From SCQP01 sp050747745 (GTDB lineage Bacteria; Acidobacteriota; Terriglobia; Terriglobales; SCQP01), in NCBI GenBank assembly GCA_050747745.1, contig JBOGKM010000110.1:58113-122112 (forward strand): a stretch of DNA of 64,000 nucleotides, written 5' to 3'. Shown here one piece after another: positions 41,564-49,437 of this stretch. Numbering within the stretch: the first letter of the stretch is position 1; each line of letters opens with the position of its first letter. The notes below the pieces were generated by a model. That model saw only the letters and a list, made by a program, of their open reading frames with translations, had not been told where the DNA came from and did no database searches. Both the position numbers and the translations under genes were made by a program.

Positions 41564-42723
41564 CAGATCACCTCCAGCTTGGCTTCCAGCGCACCCGCCG
41601 CTTCGATGGCGCGCAGGATACCCACGATGTCGCGCGCCGTGGCTCCGATGGATTGCAAGCCGTTGACCAAATCCTGCACAGTGGCGCCGGGCCGGAGCAC
41701 CAGCTTGGCGGCTGGAGCTTCCTTGGCCGTCACAGTGGTATTGGGCACGAGCTCGGTTTGGCCCTGCGAGAACGGGCCCGGCTGGCTGGCGGTGATCGTG
41801 GTGGTGACCTCGATGGCAAGGTTGCCGTGCAGGATCGAGACCGGGCCTAATTGGACGTCACCGCCAATCACGATCGTACCCGTGCGCTCGTCCACGACCA
41901 CTCGCGCGGGCGGGGTGACAGGAACCTTGAGCGCTTCCACTTGCGCCAGAAACGCCGGAATTGCGCTCTTGCTGGCCGGCCAGGCGACATCCACGCGGCG
42001 GCTGTCAACGGCGTGCGCCGGACCGGAATTCGCGCCGCCCGAGGCAGCCCCCACGTGCAGGTTGATAGCGCTGGCAATGGCGTAGGCGGTAATGAAGCTG
42101 GGCTGGCGCAGCAACAGCGTGAGCTGCTTCAGGCTGTCGAGGCTGACGGCGGTGTCGCGCTCGACGATGCCGCCGCCGGGAATAATGCCGACGTTGGTCT
42201 GGTTGACGCGGACGTGGCTTTGGGCGTTGCCGGCGCTGTAGCCGCCAACCGTCAGCGCGCCCTGGGCCTCGACGTAGATTTCTCCATCCGGCCCGTGCAA
42301 GGCGGTGAGCAGGAGCAGACCCCCCTGCAGGCTGCGGGCATCGCCGGTGGAAGAGACTGTGACGTCAATCTGCATGCCCGGGCGGGCAAACGGCGGCAGT
42401 TCGGCGGTGACGAACACCGCCGCCACATTGTGCACCATCATCTGTTGTTGTTGCGCGGGAGATGTCTGCACCCCCATGCGCTGCAGGATGTTGCTCAGCG
42501 TCTGAATGGTGAACATCGTCTGGCGCTGATCGCCGGTGCCGTTCAAGCCTACCACCAGCCCGTAGCCCACCAGCAGGTTGTCGCGCACTCCCGCCACCGT
42601 GGTGATGTCGCCAATCGGCACCTGCAGCTTGGTGCTGCTGCCAGGCACCGCCGCCAGCGACCCTGCGCTGAGCAGCGCGCAGGCGGCGGTCAGAAGCACG
42701 AGTTGGACGGAGCGGCGCGTCAT
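41563..42723 (-). CDS. flgI: Flagellar P-ring protein FlgI
   Basis: The 386-residue periplasmic protein has a signal peptide (LVLLTAACALLSAGSLAA) and the FlgI core: IGDITTVAGVRDNLLVGYGLVVGLNGTGD, QTMFTIQTLSNILQRMGV and VVDERTGTIVIGGDVQLGPVSI, ending in ATVQDLVNGLQSIGATARDIVGILRAIEAAGAL. It forms the bushing ring in the peptidoglycan layer. The gene follows flgH by one base. Confidence 0.93.
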   Translation of the reverse strand: MTRRSVQLVLLTAACALLSAGSLAAVPGSSTKLQVPIGDITTVAGVRDNLLVGYGLVVGLNGTGDQRQTMFTIQTLSNILQRMGVQTSPAQQQQMMVHNVAAVFVTAELPPFARPGMQIDVTVSSTGDARSLQGGLLLLTALHGPDGEIYVEAQGALTVGGYSAGNAQSHVRVNQTNVGIIPGGGIVERDTAVSLDSLKQLTLLLRQPSFITAYAIASAINLHVGAASGGANSGPAHAVDSRRVDVAWPASKSAIPAFLAQVEALKVPVTPPARVVVDERTGTIVIGGDVQLGPVSILHGNLAIEVTTTITASQPGPFSQGQTELVPNTTVTAKEAPAAKLVLRPGATVQDLVNGLQSIGATARDIVGILRAIEAAGALEAKLEVI

Positions 42724-42724
42724 G

Positions 42725-43423
42725 TCAGAACGTCAGGAACTTCAGCAGAAAACGCAGCCAGCCGGTGACTGGCCGCGTGGTATCGCTGATCACACCTTTA
42801 CCTTGCAAGTCAACTTCCAATTCGCCGACCTGGGTAGAGAGCACGGAATTATCAGGCGCGATGTCGGCCGGACGCACGACGCCATGCACGATCATGGTTT
42901 GCTGCTGACTGTTCATCTCGATGGTGCGCACTGCCTCGATCACCAGGAACCCATTGGGAAGCACGTCCACCACGCGCCCGGTGAGGCTGGTGGTGAGTTG
43001 GCTGGAGGAGGCAGTCGAGGCCTGGCCTTCCAGATCGGTTTGCGAAGTGGGCGCCAGCAGCGTAGCCAGTCGGCTCGAAGTCGAGCCAAATAGGCTGATG
43101 CCGGAATTGCCGGTGAAGCTGCGCTTGGATTGCACGGTACCGGTTCCGGCGGCCTGGGTATTCTCGATGACATTGATGGTAATCAGATCGTTGACGTGTT
43201 GCGCTTTGAAGTCGCTGGCGAGATTGATGAAGCGGCCCTGCGGCGTCCACAGGCTGCCGGTGCTGGCGGTGGTGGCGCCGGCAACCTGGCGCACGCGCGC
43301 CAGATAGGCTTGCAAGGCTTGTTGCGCCGGCGTGAGCACCGCCGGCTTGCGTTTCTGCGCTGCAAGTCCCACCCCCAGCACGGCCAGCAGCGCCAGCAGC
43401 AATGACCGCCTAGCGCCCGCCAT
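42725..43423 (-). CDS. flgH: Flagellar L-ring protein FlgH lacking the lipobox cysteine
   Basis: The 232-residue protein has the FlgH core: SLWTPQGRFINLASDFKAQHVNDLITINVIE, the GTVQSKRSFTG segment, LTTSLTGRVVDVLPNGFLVIEAVRTIEMNSQQQTM and GVVRPADIAPDNSVLSTQVGELEVDLQGKG. FlgH is normally a lipoprotein of the outer-membrane L-ring. Here the leader LLLALLAVLGVGLAAQKRK has no cysteine, and no Cys occurs anywhere in the chain, so it cannot be lipidated in the usual way. The start overlaps flgA by 14 bases. Confidence 0.9.
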   Translation of the reverse strand: MAGARRSLLLALLAVLGVGLAAQKRKPAVLTPAQQALQAYLARVRQVAGATTASTGSLWTPQGRFINLASDFKAQHVNDLITINVIENTQAAGTGTVQSKRSFTGNSGISLFGSTSSRLATLLAPTSQTDLEGQASTASSSQLTTSLTGRVVDVLPNGFLVIEAVRTIEMNSQQQTMIVHGVVRPADIAPDNSVLSTQVGELEVDLQGKGVISDTTRPVTGWLRFLLKFLTF

Positions 43424-44231
43424 GGTTGTCCTCCAGAGAACCCACCTGATCGCGGCCGGTCACCACCACCTGCAGAATCGCCTTGGTGGCCAGACTGCGC
43501 ACGCGGATGCGATCGCCCTGGCGCCCTTCCTGCAGCGGTTGCACCAGCGTGGTCAGGGCGAAGCCGGGCTGCTCAATCACCAGTTGGGCGGTTCGGCCGG
43601 GGCGCACCAGCACCGGCTTGGGCGCCACCTCCGGATGCGGCCTCCAGACGGCAGATGCTTGCCGTGCCTGCAACGCCTGCTCCGCCGGCGACAGCCGCAC
43701 GGAGACTGCAAACGGCAGCAGACGCAAGTCCTTCGTGGCGCGGCAGTACACCTCCAGCCGGCCATGCACCCGGTCCGGCACCGCCCGCAGCACTTGCACC
43801 TGCGGATCGGCCGCCGTCGTCAGCGGCGGAGTGAAGGCGACCTCGGACCCAAGCACCGGACGGCGCAGATACACCGTGAGCGCCTGCAGCACCGCGGCAG
43901 TCGGAATCGGCTGCGCCTGGCGTTCGATTTCGATCCGGGCTGGAATTTGAAACTCGCCCGGCAGAAGACCGGCGCTGCGCAAGCGCGATGCCAACTGCGC
44001 CGCGCTCCAGCGCAAGGGCATCCCCGGCTGTGGCGCGGCCGACAGCACCAGCCGCCGCACACCCGCCGGCGCACTGGCGCCCGCCGCCAGCAGATCGCCG
44101 AGACGCACCACAGACGCGCTGACCCTGACTCGCGGCTGGATGCGCCAACCGGGTGCCGCCGCCGCGGCAGTGGCGCCGAGCAGGGCAGCACAGGCAAACA
44201 TAGCTGGCAGACGGCGCATGGGCAGCACCAC
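43410..44231 (-). CDS. flgA: P-ring assembly chaperone FlgA
   Basis: The 273-residue protein has a signal peptide (RLPAMFACAALLGATAAAAA) and, toward the C-terminus, the SAF-like domain with PKPVLVRPGRTAQLVIEQPGFALTTLVQPLQEGRQGDRIRVRSL. FlgA assists FlgI ring assembly in the periplasm. Either of two in-frame ATGs (44231, 44219) may serve; the second gives a cleaner leader. It overlaps flgH by 14 bases. Confidence 0.85.
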   Translation of the reverse strand: MVLPMRRLPAMFACAALLGATAAAAAPGWRIQPRVRVSASVVRLGDLLAAGASAPAGVRRLVLSAAPQPGMPLRWSAAQLASRLRSAGLLPGEFQIPARIEIERQAQPIPTAAVLQALTVYLRRPVLGSEVAFTPPLTTAADPQVQVLRAVPDRVHGRLEVYCRATKDLRLLPFAVSVRLSPAEQALQARQASAVWRPHPEVAPKPVLVRPGRTAQLVIEQPGFALTTLVQPLQEGRQGDRIRVRSLATKAILQVVVTGRDQVGSLEDNHGGR

Positions 44232-44233
44232 GC

Positions 44234-45025
44234 TTACGATTGCAGTCCGTTCAGTTGCTGCTGCATTTGATCGGCGGCCTGCACCACGCGTGAGTTGGCT
44301 TCGTAGGAGCGCTGCGCCTCGATCATCGCCACGAACTCGTCGACGACGTCTACGTTGGATTCCTCCAGTTCTCCCTGCTGAATCGTACCTAGACCCTGGT
44401 TGCCGCCGGGCGTGCCCACAATCGGGTCACCCGAAGCCAGCGTAGGGCTGAACAGGTTTGATCCGTCGCTATTCAGCCCGCCGATGTTGGCGAACGTCGC
44501 CAGCGTGATGGTGCCAACCTGCTGCGCCTGGCTGGAACCGGGCACGGTAGCCGTGACGGTGCCATCGGTGCCGATGCTGACGCCAGTCGCGTTGAGGGGA
44601 ACGGTAATCGGCGGCTGCAGGGGATAGCCGTCCGCGGTAACCATATCGCCGTTGGCATCGAGCTGAAATGCGCCCGAACGCGTATAGGCCAGCGTGCCAT
44701 CGGGCATCTGAATCTGAAAGAATCCGTTGCCCTGAATCGCCAGATCTAGCGGATTGTTGGTCGCACTCAGCGTTCCCTGGGTGGACACCATCTCGGTCGA
44801 GGCCGGACGCGTGCCCATGCCGACTTCCAGACCGCTGGAGACAGTGGTCTGTTGCGTGGAGGCGGATCCGGGCGCCACCAGGTTCTGATACAGCAAGTCC
44901 TCGAACTGCAGCCGCCGCTGGCGGAACCCTGAGGTGGAGGCATTGGCGAGATTATTGGCGATGTTGTCCAGATTCATTTCCTGGGCCAACATGCCGCTGG
45001 CGGCGGTTTGCAGGGCTTGCATCAT
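44234..45025 (-). CDS. flgG: Distal rod protein FlgG
   Basis: The 263-residue protein has the N-terminal rod motif MLAQEMNLDNIANNLANASTSGFRQ, a second conserved core (LDLAIQGNGFFQIQMPDG) and the C-terminal SNVDVVDEFVAMIEAQRSYEANSRVVQAADQM. This forms the distal rod below the hook. AAGGAG precedes the ATG. The flgF stop is 17 bases before it, so they are co-transcribed. Confidence 0.93.
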   Translation of the reverse strand: MMQALQTAASGMLAQEMNLDNIANNLANASTSGFRQRRLQFEDLLYQNLVAPGSASTQQTTVSSGLEVGMGTRPASTEMVSTQGTLSATNNPLDLAIQGNGFFQIQMPDGTLAYTRSGAFQLDANGDMVTADGYPLQPPITVPLNATGVSIGTDGTVTATVPGSSQAQQVGTITLATFANIGGLNSDGSNLFSPTLASGDPIVGTPGGNQGLGTIQQGELEESNVDVVDEFVAMIEAQRSYEANSRVVQAADQMQQQLNGLQS

Positions 45026-45042
45026 GGGAGCGCTCCTTCTGG

Positions 45043-45801
45043 TTACGAATTGTTGACCAGCGGCAGCTCGGTCGTGGCCGGCTGGTTAAAATCCTGTTGG
45101 TAAATCTGCAAGGCGCGCTCGAGCAAATCGAAGTGGCGCTGCAGGGTGATGAGGTTTGTCTCAGCTTGGATGGGGTTGACGTTAGAGGTTTCTAACTCGC
45201 CGCCGGTGACCGATGAATCGGTAGCCGTGCGCACATCGGCGGCCGGGGCGGTCAGGTAGGTGTCGCCCAGGGGCTTGATCTGCGCCGGAGAAGTAAACTC
45301 CGCCAGGTGGAGCTTAGCCGCGGTGGCGCCGTTCACCGCAATGGTGCCGTTGGCGCTGATCGAGATCTTTCCGCTCGGCAAATAAATCGGCGCCAGTTTG
45401 CCTTTGGGTTGCTCGCCCAGGATGGGGTCGCCCTGACTGCTCAGCAATTCCCCCTTGGCGCCAATGCGCAGGTTGCCGTCGCGCGTATAGGCAACACCGG
45501 CAGGGGTTTGCACCGTGAGAAAGCCCTGTCCCTGGATGGCTACGTCGAGCGGATTGCCGGTGATCTGGTCGGAACCCGGCGTAAGGTTCAACTGCTGCCC
45601 GCTCAACACCCCGAACTGATTGACCGCCTGGTTGAGCGCTCCCAGCGGCTGGGAGCCGCTGGCCGCGGTGAGGGCCTGAAAGAACTGGCTTTCCTGTTTG
45701 TAGCCGGTGGTGTTGGCATTAGCGAGGTTGTTCGCCAGTATGTCCAACTGGTGCATGCGCGCAATCAGCGCCGAACACGCCGCATAGATACCACTCTCCA
45801 T
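45043..45801 (-). CDS. flgF: Proximal rod protein FlgF
   Basis: From ATG 45801 (MESGIYAACSALIARMHQLD) the 252-residue protein shows the rod helix LDILANNLANANTTGYKQES, the core LDVAIQGQGFLTVQTPAGV, and an ETNLITLQRHFDLLERALQIYQQDFNQ C-terminus. GGAGGAG is directly ahead of this ATG; an earlier ATG at 45846 lies outside this signal. FlgF caps the proximal rod stack below FlgG. A weak sigma-54 promoter (45822-45837) may precede it. Confidence 0.9.
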   Translation of the reverse strand: MESGIYAACSALIARMHQLDILANNLANANTTGYKQESQFFQALTAASGSQPLGALNQAVNQFGVLSGQQLNLTPGSDQITGNPLDVAIQGQGFLTVQTPAGVAYTRDGNLRIGAKGELLSSQGDPILGEQPKGKLAPIYLPSGKISISANGTIAVNGATAAKLHLAEFTSPAQIKPLGDTYLTAPAADVRTATDSSVTGGELETSNVNPIQAETNLITLQRHFDLLERALQIYQQDFNQPATTELPLVNNS

Positions 45802-45821
45802 GGCTCCTCCACCCAATTCCA

Positions 45822-45837
45822 TGCACGTGGAGGACCA
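45822..45837 (-). promoter_or_regulatory. Weak sigma-54-type promoter before flgF
   Basis: TGGTCCT-CCAC-GTGCA keeps GG and GC at the fixed -24/-12 distance but misses four of the other consensus bases. The predicted start would fall just upstream of the flgF ribosome-binding site, inside a 56-base gap in an otherwise tight gene block. Confidence 0.3.
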
Positions 45838-45857
45838 CCGGCGCAACTAAGGGGATT

Positions 45858-46232
45858 TTAGGCAAACAGCGGGAGGATGTACTCCTTGATCTGGTCGGCG
45901 GTAAAGGGCTTGCGGATGTAGCCCTGAGCGCCCAGCTCCAGCGCCTCATTGACCTGAGCCTCGCCCGCCTGGCTGCTCACGAACACCAGCGGCAGCGTAC
46001 GGGTTGCTTCCTCGCTTCGGATCTGGCGCAGCAGTTGCAGGCCGTCTACGCCATCCAGCGCGAGCTCGGAGAGCACCAATCCGGGATGCTGCTGAGTGAC
46101 GAGATTGAGTGCCTCCTGACCGTCACTGGCTTCGAAAACCTGCTGCATCTCCAGACCAGCCAGCCGCAACGATCGTTCGACCACGCGCCGCATCACCGGT
46201 GCCGGATCCACGATGAGCACGGTTCGGTTCAT
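45858..46232 (-). CDS. CheY-like receiver with Glu in place of the phospho-Asp
   Basis: The 124-residue single receiver reads VLIVDPAPVMRRVVERSLRLAG, then LVLSELALDGVDGLQLL, LVFVSSQAGEA and YIRKPFTADQIKEY. The first acidic pair is D-P, the phospho-Asp is Glu56, while the Ser and Lys108 are kept. It sits between fliT-like and flgF in the flagellar block. Such changes usually make a receiver that cannot be phosphorylated; Glu may fix it in an active-like state. It is not a normal CheY; its partner is unknown. Confidence 0.8.
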   Translation of the reverse strand: MNRTVLIVDPAPVMRRVVERSLRLAGLEMQQVFEASDGQEALNLVTQQHPGLVLSELALDGVDGLQLLRQIRSEEATRTLPLVFVSSQAGEAQVNEALELGAQGYIRKPFTADQIKEYILPLFA

Positions 46233-46594
46233 CGCCGCACCCGCGTGCGCGGACCCACCTGGCTGCCCGCCCAATCCCGTGCATGCTGCAATTGTTCGCG
46301 CCGGTTCAGCAGTTGCTCGGCGGTCTCCCCCAGCGCCGCCTGTACCTGGCGCAGCACCGGCTCCAGACGGCGCAAATGGCAGGCGTAGAGCGTGCGTTCC
46401 TCGTGCGCATGCACCGCCTCGAGCCGCCAGGCGCTGCCGCGCTCCAGCAGGCGCTGCAGTTGGCTGGTGTGGGCGGGCGTGAACCAGGCGGCGGGATCGT
46501 GGGCGTGGGCTTCCAGCGACGCCCAGAACTGCGACCACTCGCGGTCCAGTTCGGCCCAGGCCTCCGCGCCCGGAGGTGCTTCTAGGCGCTCCAT
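46229..46594 (-). CDS. FliT-like flagellar protein
   Basis: From ATG 46594 the protein has 121 residues, nearly all helix (EAWAELDREWSQFWASLEAHAHD; TSQLQRLLERGSAWRLEAVHAHEER; RRLEPVLRQVQAALGETAEQLLNRREQLQ). The place right after fliD and fliS is where fliT lies; FliT is a helical chaperone for FliD. Sequence similarity is not enough alone, so this is a context-based call. It overlaps fliS by 13 bases and the receiver gene by four. Confidence 0.55.
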   Translation of the reverse strand: MERLEAPPGAEAWAELDREWSQFWASLEAHAHDPAAWFTPAHTSQLQRLLERGSAWRLEAVHAHEERTLYACHLRRLEPVLRQVQAALGETAEQLLNRREQLQHARDWAGSQVGPRTRVRR

Positions 46595-46998
46595 GCCGTT
46601 TGCGCCGCCGGTGCCGCCGGCGGGCGCGCTTCCACCTGCCGCCAAGCGGCCAAAATGCGCGAAAAATGCTCAATCAATTCCCGCAAGATCTGGGGGTCGC
46701 GCTGCGCGCCGGCCTGTAGAATCAGACGTTCACTGAGAACATAAAAATGCTGCAAATTACGCGCTACCTCGCCGCCACGCTTGAGATCGACCTCCCGTTT
46801 CAGCTCGCCGACAATTGCGAACAGGTGGTTAAGCGCTTTGGTACGCGCCTCGATCTCGCGCACCGTGTTGGGCACGGCTTCCGTGGCCGCCAGCGCCCTG
46901 CGCAGGTCGGCCACAGCGGCCTGGTACAGTAGCACGACCAGCCCCACCGGACTGGCGGTCTCGATAGCGTGGCGCTGGTAGGTTGTGGCCGGATGCAT
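46582..46998 (-). CDS. fliS: Flagellin chaperone FliS
   Basis: The 138-residue protein shows YQRHAIETASPVGLVVLLYQAAVADLRRAL and IVGELKREVDLKRGGEVARNLQHFYVLSERLILQAG, the four-helix FliS pattern. It holds the disordered C-terminus of flagellin before export. The fliD stop lies seven bases upstream. Confidence 0.9.
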   Translation of the reverse strand: MHPATTYQRHAIETASPVGLVVLLYQAAVADLRRALAATEAVPNTVREIEARTKALNHLFAIVGELKREVDLKRGGEVARNLQHFYVLSERLILQAGAQRDPQILRELIEHFSRILAAWRQVEARPPAAPAAQTAWSA

Positions 46999-47005
46999 GG
47001 GCGTC

Positions 47006-48370
47006 CTAGAGGTTGGACAACTCAGATTGGGTTTGGCTGAGCAGTGTGGGCATGTCCTGGAGAGTAGCCGCTACTTGGGCATAGGTCTGCATGAGCTGCG
47101 TCTCCTGCTGGTTCAAATTATTCTGGAATTCGGTGATCTGCTGGTTCAAACTAGTGGTCTCCTGCTGCACACCCTGCTGATCCAGGGCAATCGGGCCGGT
47201 GCCGGGATCAGTGATATTCATGAGGTCGTTGTTGAAGCTCTGGGCGAATCCGGCGGGCGAGGCCTGCTGGAACAGGTTCTGCACGGCCGAATAGTTGGAC
47301 GCCATGGCGGCCTGCAGGGTGGAGCTGCTGATCGACAGCGTGCCGTCCTGGTTCATGCTTATGCCGATGGCCGCCAGATTGGTAAGGCCGCTGTTGCCGC
47401 TCAAGGAAAACGAGGCATCGCTGAGCAGGCTTTGCTGCACCTGCATGACGGTCTGGTCGGAGCCGAGCGGGCCGAGGCTCTGCGTGCTGGCGTTGTAGCT
47501 AAACTCGCCGTTGAGGGTTTGCATTACCGTGTTGTAGGCGGTCACGAAGTTCTGGATCGCGGTGGTGGCCTGGGTGGTGTCGGGACTAATGGAAATTGTG
47601 GCGCCGGCTCCGCTGCTGGCCCCTTGCAGATCCAGGGTTACGCCCTGCAGCACGCCGGTGACAGTATTGCTGGTGCTGGTGAGCGCAATGCCATCGAGAG
47701 TGAAGCTGGCGTTCTCGCCGGCCACGGCCTGGGTAAAATTGAAACCGGAAAGCGTATCGTTGGAAATCGTGATCTCGCCGGGTGCACCCGAGGTGCCGCT
47801 CTCCAGGCTCAGGCGGGCGCCGCTGGCGTCGGTAATCACGCTGGCGGTGACGCCGGCGCTGGCGCTGTTGATGGCCGAGGCGAGGCCGTTCAGGGTATCG
47901 TCGCTGGAATCCACCGTGATGGCGGTAGGCGTGCCTGAGCCAACCTGGATATCGAAGCTGCCGGTGGGGATGGCGGCATCACCGCTGGCGTAGGTGGTGC
48001 TGTATTGCGAGCTCGTGGAGGCCAGATTGGACACTGTCAGCGTATGCGAACCAACACCGGCCGTGCTGTCCGCCGTGGCTGTGGCCACCGAGGAATCCGA
48101 GCTGCTCGCCTGGTTGGCGTCCAGGGCTCCGTTGAAGTCGTTGAGGGCGAGCACCGCGGTCTGCAGTGAACCGAGCTGAGTGCTAATGGTGCCTAGGTCG
48201 GTGGCCTGGTTGCTGAGCGTGGCCACCTGCTGCTGCATCAACTCCTCTGGTCCTTCCTCGGATTGAAGGATCGACTGCACGTAGGCTTGGGCGTTGAACG
48301 TTCCGGTGCCGTTTTCGGTGGCACTTACCGAACTGCTGATCGAGCTGAGCGGGGAAGTGGACGTGCTCAC
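47006..48370 (-). CDS. fliD: Flagellar filament cap protein FliD
   Basis: Starting with GTG at 48370 behind AAGGAGG, the 454-residue protein has a FliD N-terminal domain (QAYVQSILQSEEGPEELMQQQVATLSNQA) and C-terminal domain (NEALS-like DGTLSISSSTLQAAMASNYSAVQNLFQQA; LDQQGVQQETTSLNQQITEFQNNLNQQETQLMQTYAQV). The centre is Thr/Ser/Gly-rich with flagellin-hook-IN-like motifs. It caps the growing filament. It heads the minus-strand flagellar block after fliC. Confidence 0.93.
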   Translation of the reverse strand: MSTSTSPLSSISSSVSATENGTGTFNAQAYVQSILQSEEGPEELMQQQVATLSNQATDLGTISTQLGSLQTAVLALNDFNGALDANQASSSDSSVATATADSTAGVGSHTLTVSNLASTSSQYSTTYASGDAAIPTGSFDIQVGSGTPTAITVDSSDDTLNGLASAINSASAGVTASVITDASGARLSLESGTSGAPGEITISNDTLSGFNFTQAVAGENASFTLDGIALTSTSNTVTGVLQGVTLDLQGASSGAGATISISPDTTQATTAIQNFVTAYNTVMQTLNGEFSYNASTQSLGPLGSDQTVMQVQQSLLSDASFSLSGNSGLTNLAAIGISMNQDGTLSISSSTLQAAMASNYSAVQNLFQQASPAGFAQSFNNDLMNITDPGTGPIALDQQGVQQETTSLNQQITEFQNNLNQQETQLMQTYAQVAATLQDMPTLLSQTQSELSNL

Positions 48371-48479
48371 GGCACCCTCCTTTTCTACGTAGCGGTGACC
48401 GGCCGCCCCTCCCTACCCAGAAGAGAGGAGCCGCCGGCCTCCGCCGTGCACGCGGCCTGGTTGAACCGCGGGCCTGTGC

Positions 48480-48511
48480 GGGCCGCCAGTGTCTCACGGG
48501 CTTGGCGGCCC
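48480..48511. terminator. Hairpin after fliC
   Basis: GGGCCGCCA and TGGCGGCCC form a perfect nine-base stem around 14 bases. On the minus strand it lies 6 to 38 bases after the fliC stop and before fliD. The bases GTTAAAG precede rather than follow it, so it lacks a T-run and may act as a 3' stabiliser or attenuator rather than a strong terminator. Confidence 0.5.
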
Positions 48512-48517
48512 TTTAAC

Positions 48518-49369
48518 CTAGCCAAGCAATTTCAGGACCAACTGCTGGGACTGGATCGCCGAACTCAGGGCTGACATGCCGGTCTGGGCCAGAGTCTGCT
48601 CCTGCGAGAGGTTGTTGACCACGCTCGGAATATTGGCATCCATGATGCCGCTCTCGGCCGCGGTCAGGTTTTGCACCTGCGCGCTGACCACATTGGTAGC
48701 CGCCTGCATCTGGTTGATGGTTGCGCCCACCGCACCGCGGTTGTTGGCGACGTTGGCGACGGCACTGTTGATGGCGGTCAAGGCCGTCTGCGCAGCACCG
48801 TTGGTCAGCAGGTTATCGCCGGACAAATCGACAGCCGTCATTCCGGTGGCGCCGGAGCCGGGCGCGATGTTGGCGGAGCTGAGCGTGCCTGGGCTCATGC
48901 CGATGGTGTAGCTCGATCCGGCGTCGCTCAGGAAAATCGAGGTGGTGGAGGCGGTGAACACATTCGCCCCGTTGAAGTTGGTGTTGGAGCCGATATTGTC
49001 GATTTCGGTTTTGATGGAAGTGAACTGGTCATTGAGAGCCTGCAACTGGGACGAGTTCTCGGTGCCGTTGGAGGCTTCGGTGGCCAGGGTGACGGCGGTG
49101 TTGAGCAGATCGGTGACCTGACCCAAGGCGCCGTCCACGACCTGCAGTTGGCCAATTCCGTCGTTGACGTTTTGCTGGCTCTGGGTGAGGGCGCTGATGT
49201 TTACCTGCAGGCCGTTAGCGATCGCCAACCCGGCTGGATCGTCGGCGCCGCTGTTGATGCGCTGTCCGGTGGACAGCTGAACCAACGTATTTTGCATATT
49301 CGTCTGATTGGTATTCAAGGCGCTCTGCGCGGCTAAAGCGGGGATGTCGGACAAGATGCTCAGGGACAT
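48518..49369 (-). CDS. fliC: Flagellin
   Basis: The 283-residue protein has the conserved flagellin ends: LSTGQRINSGADDPAGLAIANGL and QQNVNDGIGQLQVVDGALGQVTDLLN near the N-terminus, and TGMSALSSAIQSQQLVLKLLG at the C-terminus. The central ~80 residues are short, so there is little surface domain. AAAGGAG precedes the ATG. A sigma-28-type promoter lies at 49448-49475. A TPR glycosyltransferase gene is directly upstream. Confidence 0.93.
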   Translation of the reverse strand: MSLSILSDIPALAAQSALNTNQTNMQNTLVQLSTGQRINSGADDPAGLAIANGLQVNISALTQSQQNVNDGIGQLQVVDGALGQVTDLLNTAVTLATEASNGTENSSQLQALNDQFTSIKTEIDNIGSNTNFNGANVFTASTTSIFLSDAGSSYTIGMSPGTLSSANIAPGSGATGMTAVDLSGDNLLTNGAAQTALTAINSAVANVANNRGAVGATINQMQAATNVVSAQVQNLTAAESGIMDANIPSVVNNLSQEQTLAQTGMSALSSAIQSQQLVLKLLG

Positions 49370-49437
49370 TAGAAACGCTCCTTTGGTGGTGGATTGCTCC
49401 CGGCTTTAGCCGACGCGGCTTCCGGAATTGTTTCCAC

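Noticed and set aside
49370..49437. A sigma-28 candidate in the fliC leader and a short CGGCT/AGCCG hairpin
   Set aside because: The leader has only partial matches, while 49448-49475 fits both boxes. The hairpin has a five-base stem with a two-base loop, too small to call.
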